Assembly (NCBI GenBank): GCA_014526335.1
Contig: JACTAT010000120.1
Location: 525,501-589,500 of the forward strand
DNA: 64,000 nucleotides
Direction: 5' to 3'
Source: Chrysaora quinquecirrha
Taxonomy: Eukaryota; Cnidaria; Scyphozoa; Semaeostomeae; Pelagiidae
Below are positions 12,401-24,415 of this stretch, piece by piece. The number at the start of each line of letters is the position of its first letter. The first letter of the stretch is position 1. Made by a program: the position numbers and the translations under genes. The notes under the pieces were generated by a model that saw only the letters and a list, made by a program, of their open reading frames with translations, searched no databases and was not told the origin of the DNA.

Positions 12401-15400
12401 AATGAGATCATGCCTATATGATTATGAGATCGCCATAAACAGAATAGAATTGCCACTAACCCAGTTCCCGCTAGCTCAGATCAGCCTGAGATAAGCCTAT
12501 TGGCTTGCAGCTTGCAGTGTGGATTAATCTCCACAATTGTTCCCTGTGATTCTAGCTGTTTCAGGCTTTGTCCCTGCTTCCCCCCGCAATCGTCATTGAT
12601 CTCCATTTAGTTTCAATTTGCTCTCGCTTGTTTGCGGTAATTTCCTTTTTTCTCAGTTGTTCCTTCATCTTCTTCAGTGATTCCCTGTTTGTTCCATCTT
12701 GTCACCTCTCGTTCTCATTTATTCCAATCGATTTCTACTTTGTCCCATTTGTTCCCTCCGATTCCAAGTTATTCCCACTTTGTTTCAGCATGTTACAATG
12801 GTTCCATTCAGTTCCGTTTATTCCCACTCATTCCACGAGTTCCCAGCTTTTCTGTTTGTTCCAGATTTTGGCGCATGCTAGCTAATGGTTTCCTAATGAG
12901 TTTGTTGTTGAAACTCTTGCCAAATTTCGAAGACTCGGAACAACCTCTTCGATTGTTTTGATTGTATGCATTTGAATCGCAATTAAAATAATTAATTCAC
13001 TCAATGATTGTTTAAATTGTGTGCACAGAGAATAGAAATTCCGAACTTATTGTTACAACATTCCTGATTCCTAGGTATCTAGGTATGTATCTAGGTATGT
13101 ATCTAGGTCTATTTCTTCCGGTTTGCCGAAAACCCCTACATAATGTTTGAATTCTTCAAACATAATTAAAGGTACCCATTAGCCATGTTTGAAGAATAAG
13201 ATCTGCCCAGATCAGCCTGAGATTAGCCTATTAGCTTGCAGCTTGCAATGAATAGTGTAGAAGAATCCCCACTGTGTTCTTACTTGTTCCCTGTGGTCCT
13301 AGCTGTTTCAGGCTTTGTTCTTGGTTTTCCCCGCGATCGTCGTTGATCCCCATTTTGTTTCAACTTGTTCTCACGTGTTTGCAGTAATTTCCCTTTTCTC
13401 AGTTGTTCTTTTATCTTTCTGTGACTCCCTGTTTGTTCTCCCTCGTCACCTCTGATTCCCACTTATTCCCACCCATTCTTACTTCTTTCCCATTTGTTCC
13501 CTCCGATTCCAAGTTATTCCGACTTTGTTTCAGCGTGTTCCATTGGTTCTCTTCAGTTCCGTATATTCCCACTCATTCCACGAGTTCCCAGCTTTATTGT
13601 TTGTTCCAGATTTTAGCGCATTCTGGAGTTGTTTAAGCTCATGCCAAATTTTAAAGATTCAGAGCAACCGCTTCGATTGTTTTTATTATATGCATTTGAA
13701 TTGCAATTAAAACAAATGACTCAACTCATTGATTGTTTAGATTGTGTGCATAGAGAATAGAAATTCCGATCTTATTGTTACAACATTCCTGATTCCTATC
13801 TATCTAGGTGTATTTCATCCGGTTTGCCGAAAACCCCTACATAATGTTTGAATTCTTCAAACATAAAAACGGTATCTTATGATGTTTTACGTGATAACCT
13901 TACAGCAATTATAATATTATATTATATTATATTATATTTTTTTTGTGATGTAATGTCATGAAACTTAATTTTCCTCGTCAATAGAGGTAACTGTAGACTC
14001 TTCTTCATGTTTTGCACTTGGGCTGTATGAGGGTCACAGGGCGGGTTAAAAATTCTTGAACCGCAAAATTTTTAGCCACTTTACAAGCGCACGTGTTTTT
14101 CCTTAAAACCGTAAAACAGCACTATAATCGCAAATTGAAAAACTTTTTGAAGGTAAAAACCGCAAAACCTCGCTCAAAATGTCGAAAAACTGCAAACTGT
14201 CATGCCCAATGACCCCCTCTTTTATATATCTTTGGAGAAAATATTTTCGTGAATTTTTTCGCTCCTATGACGACATTATGGCTGGTGACAAAAATTTTTT
14301 CGCTTCGAAAGATGGAAACTTTTTGCGATTTGCTTTTTAAGTTTATTTCATGGTTTTGTTCTTTGTTGGAGCGTAGGCCCTAGCCTCAAATCTTAAATTA
14401 ATCTACGAGCTAGATAAGCTCAGCTAGATAAGCTAGATAAGCTCAGCTTTTCTTGGGCTGCGTAGAATACTTTTTATCATTGTAAATTGTAGCATTTCTA
14501 TGAATAAAAATGAATTGAATTGAGTTGAATTGAATTAAGCTTTGAGATGTCGCAGCCATTTTTTAAACAAAAGCGATATGATATCATACCGGTATCGGGT
14601 GAACAGGATGATAAACATCCACCCCGGCATGGCTTCATGTCGTTGTCAAATTGTGCGATATCGAGGTCTAACTTTTCCTTGAGCCTGCATTTCTTCTACC
14701 TAATCCTTGATCTGGTTACTTTTCTTGTCTCTATTTGATTGATTTGCTGTTCAGTAAAAACTCAATTTGCGAGCAACTCCTAACAACGGACAAAGGCTCT
14801 ACAGTATTTCAAAACTCAATTTTTAGTAGGAGCAAGCAAAATACCTATGATACCTACCTGCCTCCCTACTATAGCCAAAAGCATATTCCCGCCCCGCCCC
14901 TATCATGTTAATGTTTTTCTCTTTATCACTTGTATTGTAAAGCGTTTTTAACAACAAATTATTCAGCTATTTTTAACAACAAATTATACGTTTTTTATTA
15001 TGAAATTATGACTTAACTAGCCCATGCCCGTCTCTGACCACCGCCTCAGAAGGACCTCCGCCTCAAGGACCGCCGCCTCAACAACCTCTGCCTCTCCACT
15101 TAGCTCCTAGTTTCTAATCTTAAGTATTTGTCATTGGTCCTAGTCCAGGGTCCTTTTTCCTACTGCCAATCCCAGTTCTGTTCCTCTGTTTTAGTCTAAG
15201 GTTCTTAGTCCACAATGATGCTCCTAAGTTTCAAATTAGTCAGTGTACAGTCCCGTTCCTTTGTCCTGTTCCTTAGTCCTGAAATTACTCATGGTCTTCA
15301 GTCCCTTTCCTTTATCCTCTTCCTTAGTCCCGAAATTATTCAGGGTCTTCACTACAGTTCATTAATCAAGTTCGTTGACTGTGTTATTTTTCACTGTGAA

Positions 15401-18400
15401 TTAATCTTTTTGATTCCAGCTATATCAACTTTGGTAAAATCGTTAGTATTCTTGGGCATGAGTTACTACATGGATATGATAGTTTAGGTTAGTCGTATTT
15501 TCTCCTTTCTTTTATGTATGGGGATTTCAACTAGTATGTGGCAATGTTAAATATTACCACAAAACTATATCTCACTCTTGGCTCGAAAGGCCTACAAATG
15601 AGTTCAGATATTCGGTTTATATTAGTTTCAAGGAACTAGAAATGTCGCAAAAGCGTAATTGAAATGCATTTCTTATAATGGCATTTTATGCCGACAGTTT
15701 AAAATTCATGAATCATCGGCATGGAGACATGGGGCGTGCTGAGCAAATCAGAGATTTACTTCGCTTTTTTGATTCTACGAAGACGCAAAACAAAAAGGAT
15801 TCGGTCTTTCAAGCAGATTTCAAGTTTCCAAGAAATATTTATCCTCTTTAAAAATGCTGTCGCAGCAGACTTTGAAATGCCACGCAATTAATCAAAATTT
15901 TAATCCAACAGCTGCAAAAAGTGCTGGCTCCGCTTCCTTTCCGGCTTTTTTGCGCGAAAATCAGACTCGACCCAGTCCTAGATTATAACGTAACCTGAAG
16001 ACGCTCCAAGAAACAACAAAAAAAGCCGAGTCAGTCCAAAAGAACAAAGAAAACTTTCGTTGCTTCGCTAAGCAATAAAAGCGAATTGCCAGAAAAGCAA
16101 TTCGCTTGATTCAATCAGAAAAAAGTAGCTTTGCTGCTGCAATGAAAAGAACAGAGCGGTGCCGAATCAAATTTTTGCTTCGCTCGAGAAGAACGCGCCC
16201 ATAGAGGGACAGATGTTAGAAAACAGCCATCATTAATGGAACTCACACCCTTGCATCTGTCAACAGTTTGTTTAATGTAGAGATTTTTCATCAGAAAAAT
16301 GAGTGAGCACCATGTTTAAACACGGTAATTCCTATTATTTGACCAGCAATTTAATTATCTATTTCCTTAGGTTGGTATTATGACGGAACTGGACAAATTG
16401 CACCTTGGTGGACAAAAAGTGCAGCGGATGCTTTTGCCAATCGAACATATTGTGTCCGTTTACAGTATGACGATTACAAATGGGGCGGATACAGTGTGAG
16501 TAATGTTCTCAAGCATCTTCTTTTTTGTTAAAAGACATTTCAGATCTCACGGTGTCTTGAAATTTGCTTTAATAGCTGGACTGGAAACAATTTTTACGAT
16601 AACTCCTAAATCACTGATGTGCATCGCGTGCATCGCATATTGTAAAATTTTCTTCGAACTTTATAAATTCGCCAAATTTAATGTCACAATTAGATATCTT
16701 AATTGCGCAAACATGTGCAAATATTTTCTTGAAATGGTGACCTTCCTTCGAATAGATAAAACTGTTGTAAAAAGCATCTCTGAATGTGATTGAAGGCACT
16801 ATATCAATCATGTCGTACAACAATATCATTCTTCCATTAAAGACGCTACATAAGAGATATGTTTTTATTATTGTGCGTGAAGGGTTCAATAAATCTTGAA
16901 GTTTGGTATGTTTGAAATTACTTACTTCGATCATTGGGTCTGAAAATTTTCGGACCGATGCATGACGTACGGACTAAATGCAGTGAGCGAACATTTTCCA
17001 TCGAGCAATGGTTCAATATTGGCTTTCTTAAATGATGATCGAAAATTAAATTGAATATTTTCTTACTGGTGCTTTGAAGTTCACGAAACAAACTATACCG
17101 TAGCTATCCTCCAAAGATTAAGTAATTTAAAAAAATCTTTCATTGCAGAAGAATCTTCCTTAAACCACGTACTCTTAGATTTCAACCTAATAAGCATCTT
17201 GTAGAAAAATTGAAGCCCTATCTGCTTTTCTTTCATTGTTATTTAAATTCAGAAATTTGTAATTACAAATGAATCCGTGTCTTAACGACCAAGGATTGTG
17301 GAAAAAAGGGACAACGATTTTCTAAGGATTGTTAAATGCATTAATAAGGGTCTTTTAGGAGGTTACATGTTCCACTGTTCCCTTCAGAAAATCCCATTGT
17401 TCCCTCCAATTTTATAGGATTATTTTTCAATTTGATAGTCAGACCGTGCATCTCTCGAAAGCCTCGGAAACCTTCTGCTTTTGATGACAGAAGGTTTTGG
17501 AGACCTCAAAAACCTGCCTTTCAGACACTGGCTTTGAGAAATACATATTGCGAAAAGAGAAGTCTACACCGAAAAAAGAATTGGCTCAAAAGACACGCCC
17601 TTAATATATGTTTTACGCAAGATTTTTTTGTGTATATTAAAATGGCGTATTATTTGCTATGATGTTTCTAATTGGAAGTATTATTCTCAAGCTCAATGGT
17701 TATGAAACGCTTCCAGAGAACATTGCAGATAACGGAGGACTGAAATACGCTTACTTGGTAAATGACATTTCTTAATTAAATTCATTTTATGTAAGTAATC
17801 TCTAACAGACCCTAACCCACATTCCAATTCAAGTCGTGCCGTCATAATGTGAAGGGTGTGACTTCTCGGAGGGTCATCTTTTGACTTTCACTAGTCCTAT
17901 ATGCTGCTTGTGCATTGAAAGGAACTTAGTGAGAAATCAATATTTTGTAACATAGTTTCCAAAATTCAGACGGCCTCTCAAGTATATGTTGTACAGACAA
18001 TTTCTTTGAAACAAGACCTTTTTCCAAGGGGGAAGGCTTAGAAAATAGCAAAGCTATTTATGTTGTTCCAATATATTTTGTTTAAGATTGTATGAAAGAG
18101 CATGTTTTTACAACATGCATCCAAGGCTGGATACTCGAAATCACTTTGACAAATTTGTGAAGATTTTCACGAGTGACGTGTCTTGTGCTTTTTAGACACA
18201 GAACAGCCTATCGATAGCTCTTATACCAAGGCAAACATAATAATGCACTATGTATTTAATAAGACTCAAGTTTCACCAATACTTGAGCACAAGAACTTCG
18301 TCACATATCATACTTGACTACCTTGGTCTGGCAGCAATGTCGAAAACAAATTTTGAAATGGCGGATAGCCTAGGTATTGCTAATTATAAAACAGAACAAT

Positions 18401-21400
18401 TTTTGAAAAAGATTCAGTACCATGAAGAGAGAGACAATTTTACGAAGTTTCGGGCATTGCCCATTGTTCTGTTTTATTCATTCTTAAGTACCACACGCTA
18501 CACCTTTATATTATTGCTAATTATACAGTGCAAAACAAGATAGAAAAATTGTGGACCGATATCAAAACTCGTAAATGAAAGAAAGATCTTAATTTGCAAA
18601 TTTTTTGAAAACAATCGTCGCTGTAATTTTCACGAAGACGGAAGTTCGAGAGATCGCTTTTAGATCGGTTATTTGCGATGCGCCTGGATTCGGCAATAGG
18701 TAGTTCCTTCTTATATCGAAGCCTGCACCTCATCGGTAAATAAATATTGTACAATTTTACACTTTTTCCATTTGCTTTCCATTTGTTTTCCAAATTTTTT
18801 ATTCCATTCATTCGTATTTATTTTTATTTCACTTGTTTCCACTCGTGTTCGCTTGTTTCCCCTTGTGTTCGCTTGTTTCCTCTCGTGTTCGCTTGTTTTC
18901 ACCCGTGTTCGACTGTGTTCACTCCTGTTCACTCGTGTTGTTCGACTCGTGTTTACTTGTGCTCATTCGTGTTCCGACTTGTATTGTGTTTCAGACTAGA
19001 TCAAACCAAAGATTAACTGTACACATGAGTTTGTTTTTGAAAACCTGGGTGGCACGTCAAATATCTCGAACAATGAATGATGCTTTACTTGACTGTGTTG
19101 ATTGACGTGAGAGAATTTTTCGTGGAATCTTATTGTTGGTTATGTCTTCTAGGCATATAAATCATGGGCAAAGACAATTCCAAATGAGAAGAAACCGGCA
19201 GGATTAAAGAAACTCAGCTACGATCAACTTTTCTTTCTTGCATATGCACAGGTAAAGTTTCCAAGCTCTTGTATGCTATGATAAAAAGCCATTTTCATAT
19301 GAAACAACAGAAAATGGCATTCTTGGATAGTATCATTCTTAGATTGTTTCTACATTCTGCCTAAACCCCTTTTCCTTATGTAAAACTTTTTTTCGAACAA
19401 CTTTTAAATATAATAGCATAAGCATAAGTGCAAAAATGAGTTAAAATGGCTGCCAATACAGATTCTATAAAGGCTTTTAACTGTGCAAACATAATCGTAG
19501 TTTTGTAAGAAAAAAAGTTAGAATCTTGGTGACATTGATCTGCGTAACGATCGAATCAATGAACTAGATGATCTGTGTCATTTCGCTATAATAAGAAGAA
19601 AACTTCCTCTGCGGGGCGGACCTCTGTCGAAAGAGACTGAAGTGAAAATTGTTCCTATTCAACTCGTGACTAAGATGTCGGTGGTACTTTTCTTGCTTAG
19701 CTGAGGCTTGAATGCCGACGCTTAGCTTCTGAAACCACTTGTCGGCTGGGATATAGGCCATGACGCCACTGCACCTTCATTCGTTCAGGATGCCAAGAAA
19801 CAATCCACAGTATATATTCTTCCTTCCCAATCATATAAAAAAGGGGGAGTTCAAAGGCGTATTTTTTGCAACCTTCAGTTTTTTGCAGACTATCCGAATT
19901 CTTAAAATGGCAGACTTAGCAGGAAAGCTTACTGCACCAAAAAAAACACGACTGCGGAAAATCATAGGCTAATCGAAAAAGGCTATGATTTCTTTCGTTG
20001 CCACAATTCTGAAGTTGGTTTGAGAATGTGCCGTTCTTGGGATACCGATAGTTTCTTAAGGGCTTCCCGAGAAAATGTAAAACATTTTGAAAGTAAACCA
20101 AACTTAGTAAACATTTCGTTCAAAATAATAAAATCTTATCGCACCAATTTTTGACACTCCCTCAAAATTCCCATCTCCCCCGCTACAGTCCATTCCAAGA
20201 ACTCAAATGACATCAATCCGTAAACAACTCGATTTAACACTGCAGGATTATACCGGTGTACTAGTAAACACATTCGTTTTACCTGCTTTTCTAGCTACAC
20301 GAAAGAAATTGTTGCTTACTCTTAACTTGGCATGAACAGGAGCTTGTTGTTGTTCATTTATTTTAATTCGATTGAATTTCTAGCTAACAATATATAAAAG
20401 CTAACTAATCTAAATCGAATAATTACAATTTACATTTACGTAGTAAATAACTAAAATAACCATTACACGAGACAAGATTTAATACATTCTGAGCAGGCGT
20501 TGCATTTACAATTAGGACTATTAATTTTAATAATTTTTTTTTTAAATTTAGAATATTTATACAGGATAGCCTATCAGCATATTGAAATGCTGTTATCTTA
20601 AGGGTCTTGTCATGAAAGTAAGAGTTAAAATATATATACATAATAGCTATAAAAAGTGTTTTTAAATTTTAAAATATAAAGGTTCTTTAACTAAAATGTT
20701 CGTTTAAAAAAGAAGTAAAAACAATCCTGGACTGAATCTTTCTAGCCTCAAGGGGTAAATCATTGAAAATTCTTCCACCAACATAAGCTATACATTTTTG
20801 CCCAATTTTCGTTTTCATGAGTGGTAGTTTAGTAGTATAGTTGTTTTTTCTTGTACATTTTTCATGTTTGGCTCTTTCGAAATAATCCTTAGACGGGTCA
20901 CAAACATTCTGTTGTAGGCAGTCGAAAACAAATTTGCAAACACTTTTCTTTATTTGATTTTCTATGCGTGGAACTCTCAAATCAGTGTTAGGTGGACATT
21001 TTGATTTGATAATGTTCATACTTCGTTTCTCAATACTACGTAAGCGCTTTAATTTTGATTCTGACCATCCCAGCCCAACTGATCCACAGTACGTGAATAG
21101 GGGCATAATCATAGTATTGTAGATTACAATGGCTGTTGGTGTATCAATGGAGTTGCGAATGCGCCTGAGAAGATTAACCCTTCCAGCTGCCTTTTTGTAG
21201 GTTACATCGATATGAGTATCCAACGTCAGCGAGGGGTCTAATGTTACTCCGAGATATTTATATTCTGTTGTACAATTGATGGGTGTCTCTCCACTTATGA
21301 TGTTAAGCTGTCTCTCTTTGAATTTCTTCAATCTCTTTGCTGTGCCAAAAAGCATAGCTTCGGTTTTCCCTTTCTTCAGATTCATGATTAACTCATTCTT

Positions 21401-22004
21401 TGAAAACCAAGTGGCTAAGTTGTTAACATCTTGATTTAGATGGCTTTCAATGATGTTAATATCACTACTCGATGTAAAAATAACCGTGTCATCAGCATAT
21501 GTAACAATATTTGTATGCTGCAATGATCTATGTGCATCATTAAAGTGAATTAGAAACAGAAGAGGACCGATAATGGATCCCTGTGGAACACCTGTATATA
21601 CAGGGTATGAATTTGAAAATGTTTCGTTGTACTGAACAGTTTGCTTGCGATTGAATAAGTAGTCTGTTAGCCAATCTAGTTCATTATCTCTTACTCCGTA
21701 GGCTTGGAGTTTAGAGAAAAGAACAGAGTGACTAATAGTGACTAACATTCCATTGTTTTATAAAAGTCTTAAAACAATTTCGATTTTCAGCATTATTAAC
21801 ATGATCATATCGAATAGCACCATCTTTGCGAATATCAAGCGGCAAATAATTGACCAACAACCACGCTATACTTTCAGACAAAAGCTCGTTGAATATACCT
21901 CCAGCTTTATTTGTTTCTTATTCGTAGATGTGGTGTCAAGCTGCCTCTCATTCGGTTAAAGAACATATCATCAATAAGGACACACATAGCCCTAGCAAAT
22001 TCAG
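3491..22004 (+). CDS. Neprilysin-like M13 zinc metallopeptidase, partial multi-exon gene
   Basis: Fourteen exons with GT/AG borders were placed: 3491-3550, 5301-5432, 5966-6055, 7067-7212, 7961-8186, 8995-9093, 10233-10307, 10718-10821, 11418-11491, 15420-15487, 16371-16495, 17692-17757, 19153-19251 and 21928-22004. Phases agree at every junction except 11491/15420, where an exon is missing. The order follows the M13 fold: IDWIKIL and YLERIG, KTAFYN then WLD, VNAFY (substrate-binding NAYY motif), GHELLHGYD (zinc HExxH), WWT, PENIADNGG (third zinc ligand Glu and the Asp), QLFFLAYAQ, then WC and DTHSP. All zinc and catalytic residues visible are kept. M13 enzymes are usually type II membrane proteins of about 700-770 residues that cleave peptides outside the cell; about 480 residues are recovered here. 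Not found: the N-terminal domain with its membrane anchor (probably upstream), one exon before HExxH, and the C-terminal exon. The first exon is the least certain. Confidence 0.85.
3620..3790 (+). repeat. tRNA-derived SINE
   Basis: The head has a tRNA-like A box (TAGCTCGTGGTG, about 3640) and a B box (GGTTCGAGCC, 3673-3682) at promoter-like spacing. The body and a tail reading AAATACACCTTTTCACCTT match, in opposite orientation, a second copy at about 48070-48290. Shared structure in two distant places supports a dispersed SINE rather than a tRNA gene. It lies in the first intron found of the M13 gene. Confidence 0.75.
10718..10821 (+). other. M13 exon before the NAFY exon
   Basis: The exon encodes a helical segment ending near the position of the family's LGKPVDR motif, here EKAVSRKR. 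It is bounded by TTTAG and GTATCT. About 45 bases across its donor site reappear almost unchanged at about 13862-13905 in a downstream intron, so the exon end was copied locally. Confidence 0.75.
12230..12371. repeat. Tandem dimer of about 70 bp, third copy at 13938-14003
   Basis: Two adjacent copies begin TTTTTGTGATG and run through AATGTCATGAAACTTAATTT to a shared GTAACTGTAGACTCTT. The third copy follows the (TTATA)n tract near 13911. All lie in the same M13 intron, showing repeated local copying. Confidence 0.8.
12373..13867. repeat. Two tandem copies of a 0.7-0.8 kb unit with 10-bp-periodic pyrimidine array
   Basis: Copy 1 runs from about 12373 and copy 2 from about 13166; both start ATTAAAGGTACCCATTAGCC and end in a hairpin-forming segment containing GTTTGAATTCTTCAAAC. 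Each unit holds about 300 bases of loosely repeated 9-11-bp units of the type TTCCCxxTTT (12560-12860 and 13290-13620). Copy 1 also carries a GTATCTAG microrepeat near 13075-13110. Reading frames across the array are low-complexity and not genes. Confidence 0.8.
13029..13074 (+). other. Candidate missing M13 exon (before HExxH)
   Basis: A 46-base segment follows TGCACAG and precedes GTATCT. It is open in the required phase, its length gives exactly the phase needed between exons 11418-11491 and 15420-15487, and the joined reading places a hydrophobic stretch where M13 enzymes have the PAGILQPPFF segment. The residue match is poor, and the segment lies in a duplicated repeat; the second copy (about 13751-13804) is out of phase. 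This is a suggestion only. Confidence 0.25.
13911..13937. repeat. (TTATA)n microsatellite
   Basis: About five TTATA units are followed by a run of T, between two copied segments of the M13 intron. Confidence 0.9.
14496..14538 (+). repeat. (AATTG)n tail, probably the 3' end of a LINE
   Basis: After TGTAAATTGTAGCATTTC the sequence becomes a run of GAATTGAATTGAG-type units. Such pentamer tails end many CR1/L2-like non-LTR elements. No coding part is attached, so this would be a short 3' remnant. Confidence 0.5.
15248..15349 (+). repeat. 51-bp tandem dimer upstream of the catalytic exon
   Basis: Two adjacent units share CCTTAGTCC and GAAATTA and differ at several positions. They sit at the end of a CT-rich stretch (CCGCCTCA units near 15045-15095) about 70-170 bases before the HExxH exon. 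Confidence 0.75.
15420..15487 (+). other. M13 catalytic exon (HELLH)
   Basis: Bounded by TGATTCCAG and GTTAGT, this 68-base exon reads YINFGKIVSILGHELLHGYD. In M13 enzymes the two His of HExxH bind zinc and the Glu activates water. The next exon (16371) completes the split Gly codon and continues in frame. Confidence 0.9.
17692..17757 (+). other. M13 exon with third zinc ligand (ENIAD)
   Basis: Bounded by TTCTCAAG and GTAAAT, it encodes 22 residues, LNGYETLPENIADNGGLKYA plus two. The Glu of ENIAD is the third zinc ligand and the Asp orients the catalytic His in neprilysin; both are present. Confidence 0.92.
18772..18985. repeat. Degenerate 10-bp tandem array
   Basis: Loose repeats of units such as ACTCGTGTTC and GCTTGTTTCC run for about 200 bases in an M13 intron. 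Frames across it are Cys/Phe/Arg/Val-rich low complexity and not coding. The period resembles the arrays at 12560-12860 and 13290-13620. Confidence 0.75.
20340..21750 (-). mobile_element. 5'-truncated non-LTR retrotransposon (LINE)
   Basis: The element lies antisense in the M13 intron between exons 19153-19251 and 21928-22004. An intact frame at 20687-21748 encodes the C-terminal part of a jockey/CR1-like reverse transcriptase: TGVPQGSIIGPLLF, the catalytic YADDT, then YKYLGVTLD and the usual C-terminal domain. Truncation falls inside the RT domain just before LFSKL, so the endonuclease and early RT motifs are missing. Sequence from 20686 to about 20340 is AT-rich and is probably the 3' UTR. 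Loss of the 5' part is the normal result of incomplete target-primed reverse transcription. Confidence 0.9.
21928..22004 (+). other. M13 exon with WC and DTHSP motifs
   Basis: Bounded by TATTCGTAG and GTAGTA. It encodes MWCQAASHSVKEHI followed by NKDTHSPSKF, matching the M13 segment after QLFFLxxAQ in which WC precedes DxHSPxxxR. It proves the M13 frame resumes beyond the LINE insertion. Confidence 0.85.
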
Positions 22005-24415
22005 GTAGTAACCAAATTCACATGTTTACATATTTGTTAAAGGTTTTCTATTATGCAGCATCCATTCCCTTCCTATTTTCAATTGATTATGATCCATTTC
22101 ACTAATTCTGTGTACCAAGAAGCATGAAAATTCATAATCTATCTACATAAAGATTATACAGTAGACAGACAACTTAAATGCCCCTAAAATGCTTCTGCTT
22201 CTCTTCCGTTGCTACATTTCATTTTTCTTTAAAAAGTGTAGATTCTTTGCCAGCACGGCTTTTATTTAAGGACCGTTGCAATTAAACTGTATTTTCGTAT
22301 TACTGCACACAAAGCGAGGCATTTCCTTGTTGTTTTTGTAACAGAAATTTTTAAAGCAATAAGAAACCCTCGTTAATTCTAGAACACACTGCTTATCTGG
22401 GTCTGGGTTTATGGTAAGGCAACGAACACTGACTTTGTCAACAATAAATTGATGTAGTCTTATTTTAATTTGCAGAGTGATTGGTTCAGTATCCAACTTT
22501 GAGCCATTTTCCAGAGCATACAGGTGTGCTAGAGGAAGTAAAATGAACCCTGTCAAGAAATGTCTTGTCTGGTAAGAAATGCAGATGATCTAGGTATACT
22601 GTACTTTCCTTGAATAACTCATGAAAAAGTGAATTTCAAGCAAAATATTGTAATAGTGTTATTGATTCTGATTAAATTTTGTCGATTCTTGCATAAATAG
22701 CTATGTATTTTATGGTAAATAGTTTTACAAGTATCAATTTTCTATATTACATATTTTTAGACTCCAGCAAACATGTTTCCCAGCTCGGGTGCCTGAATAT
22801 GTTAAACCTCCATCTTCAATCTTATCTATAACTGCTTCCACAATGACTCTTCAAAACCAGAATGTAGTAACATTTGTAAAAATGGTTTTATTAAGACCGC
22901 CTTAACTTGTAGCGTGAGGGCTTACACGATGTATATTCGAAAACGTTTGAAGAAAGATACTGCATCATCTCTAACCCTCCCCGATTCATTAGTCGATGGT
23001 AGGATCAGAACAGGCCATCGATCTGCCAAAATCATCTTATATATCATCTAAAAACGCCTCTTCTTGTTGATAATTTCTTTTAAGGCTTTGAATCCCGTAT
23101 ACATCGAATAGGTGCTTTGAGAGACAATTAAAAGCGAATGAAAGAGAGAAGATGCACTTTAAACAAGACACAAAATAATGTGTTGCTCGTGCCGCGTTGA
23201 AGTTTCTTTTATTTTATGAAGGGTCAACTAGAAAAGCTTATTTTGGGAAGGGTGATTTTAAATCGTTTCCTATCTTAGATTGTCTGCTAATATAAGTTTT
23301 TTTGTCAATTCTACTGCATTGGACAGTGCATTGGCATTTACTATATGAGAACCTGTCACGGGAAGTGATACAATGCTTGATACGCTATGTTATTAGAAAG
23401 TTTGAAGATGAAAAATGTAGGTTAGACATTTTACTTTTCTAGCTTGTACTTGTTAATTTTTTTATTACTCTTTTGATAACTTTTCGTAACAAGTGCATGA
23501 TTATATAAATCGATTTTTCCTGGACGCTCAAACTACACTGAAGCGAACAACAACAACATTAATTCAATTCAATGTGAGCGAAAGTTAGGGACTTGGGACA
23601 AGTCCAGACAAAAATCAGACTTTTTTGGACACCAATCACAGCGCAGTATTTTTTGAATTATAATTTGATGGTTCATGGAACTTCCATTTCTCAACCGTAA
23701 CTTATCGAACCAATCACTGCACAGCAAAATTTGATTGACGGATTGACGCGTGGAACTTTGCATTCGCAAGTTGCATTCGATTTCTGCCCAGTTTTTTATT
23801 AGAGAGTTGATGAGTCGTAGTTCTGAGAGACCGATAGAAATCAGATTGGCCTAAGGAGCAAAAACTACGACTCATGAAATAAGCCCAGGGATGCACCAAG
23901 AAGGCAAAAGCCCTGGTGGAGCACAGGCTATCAACAATAATCAAACCATCACTTCAATCTCTGACCTAACAATGTTCGGAATTGTATTCATGCTTTGTAT
24001 GTGTACAAAAATAAATCTTGTGATATATTAACTTACCGCTTTCATCTTCTTTCGCCTCTTTGCAGCTGGTTACGCTGTGTGATGGTTACGCATATTCCCA
24101 ACTGAAAACAAGGCAAACGTTTCCGCCATTACAGCACACTTCCCCACAAACAATTTGATAATTGATACCCTGTGCTTCACTGCACTTTATCAAGCATGCT
24201 ATTCAAGCATGGACAATTCAAAAGTCAGCTGTCAATCAAGTAACATTAAGGTTGTAATCGTTATCAGGAGAAATTTGTGGTACATCAGAAGTCATCTGCA
24301 AAAATAAAACCAGCTCTTTTTGGTAGGTTATATATTTGGGATAAATTTTTGACAATGAGTAGAATCAAAAGATACATTGATCTTCGAAAGAAAGCACAAG
24401 TCATCTATTAGATTG
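22005..24415. other. No gene recognised; expected site of last M13 exon
   Basis: I searched for the M13 C-terminal signature (xGPLSN ... MNPxxKCxVW) and did not see it. The only structure noted is a 13-bp inverted repeat, ATGAGTCGTAGTT at 23810-23822 and its complement at 23863-23875, with a 40-base loop. The last M13 exon may be highly diverged, lost, or further away. Confidence 0.4.

Noticed and set aside
12568..12961. Ser/Phe/Pro-rich frames in three phases
   Set aside because: They come from the degenerate 10-bp pyrimidine array; similar frames occur in the tandem copy at 13403-13710.
23810..23875. 13-bp inverted repeat with a 40-base loop
   Set aside because: No T run, partner copy or gene context to support a terminator, RNA or element call.
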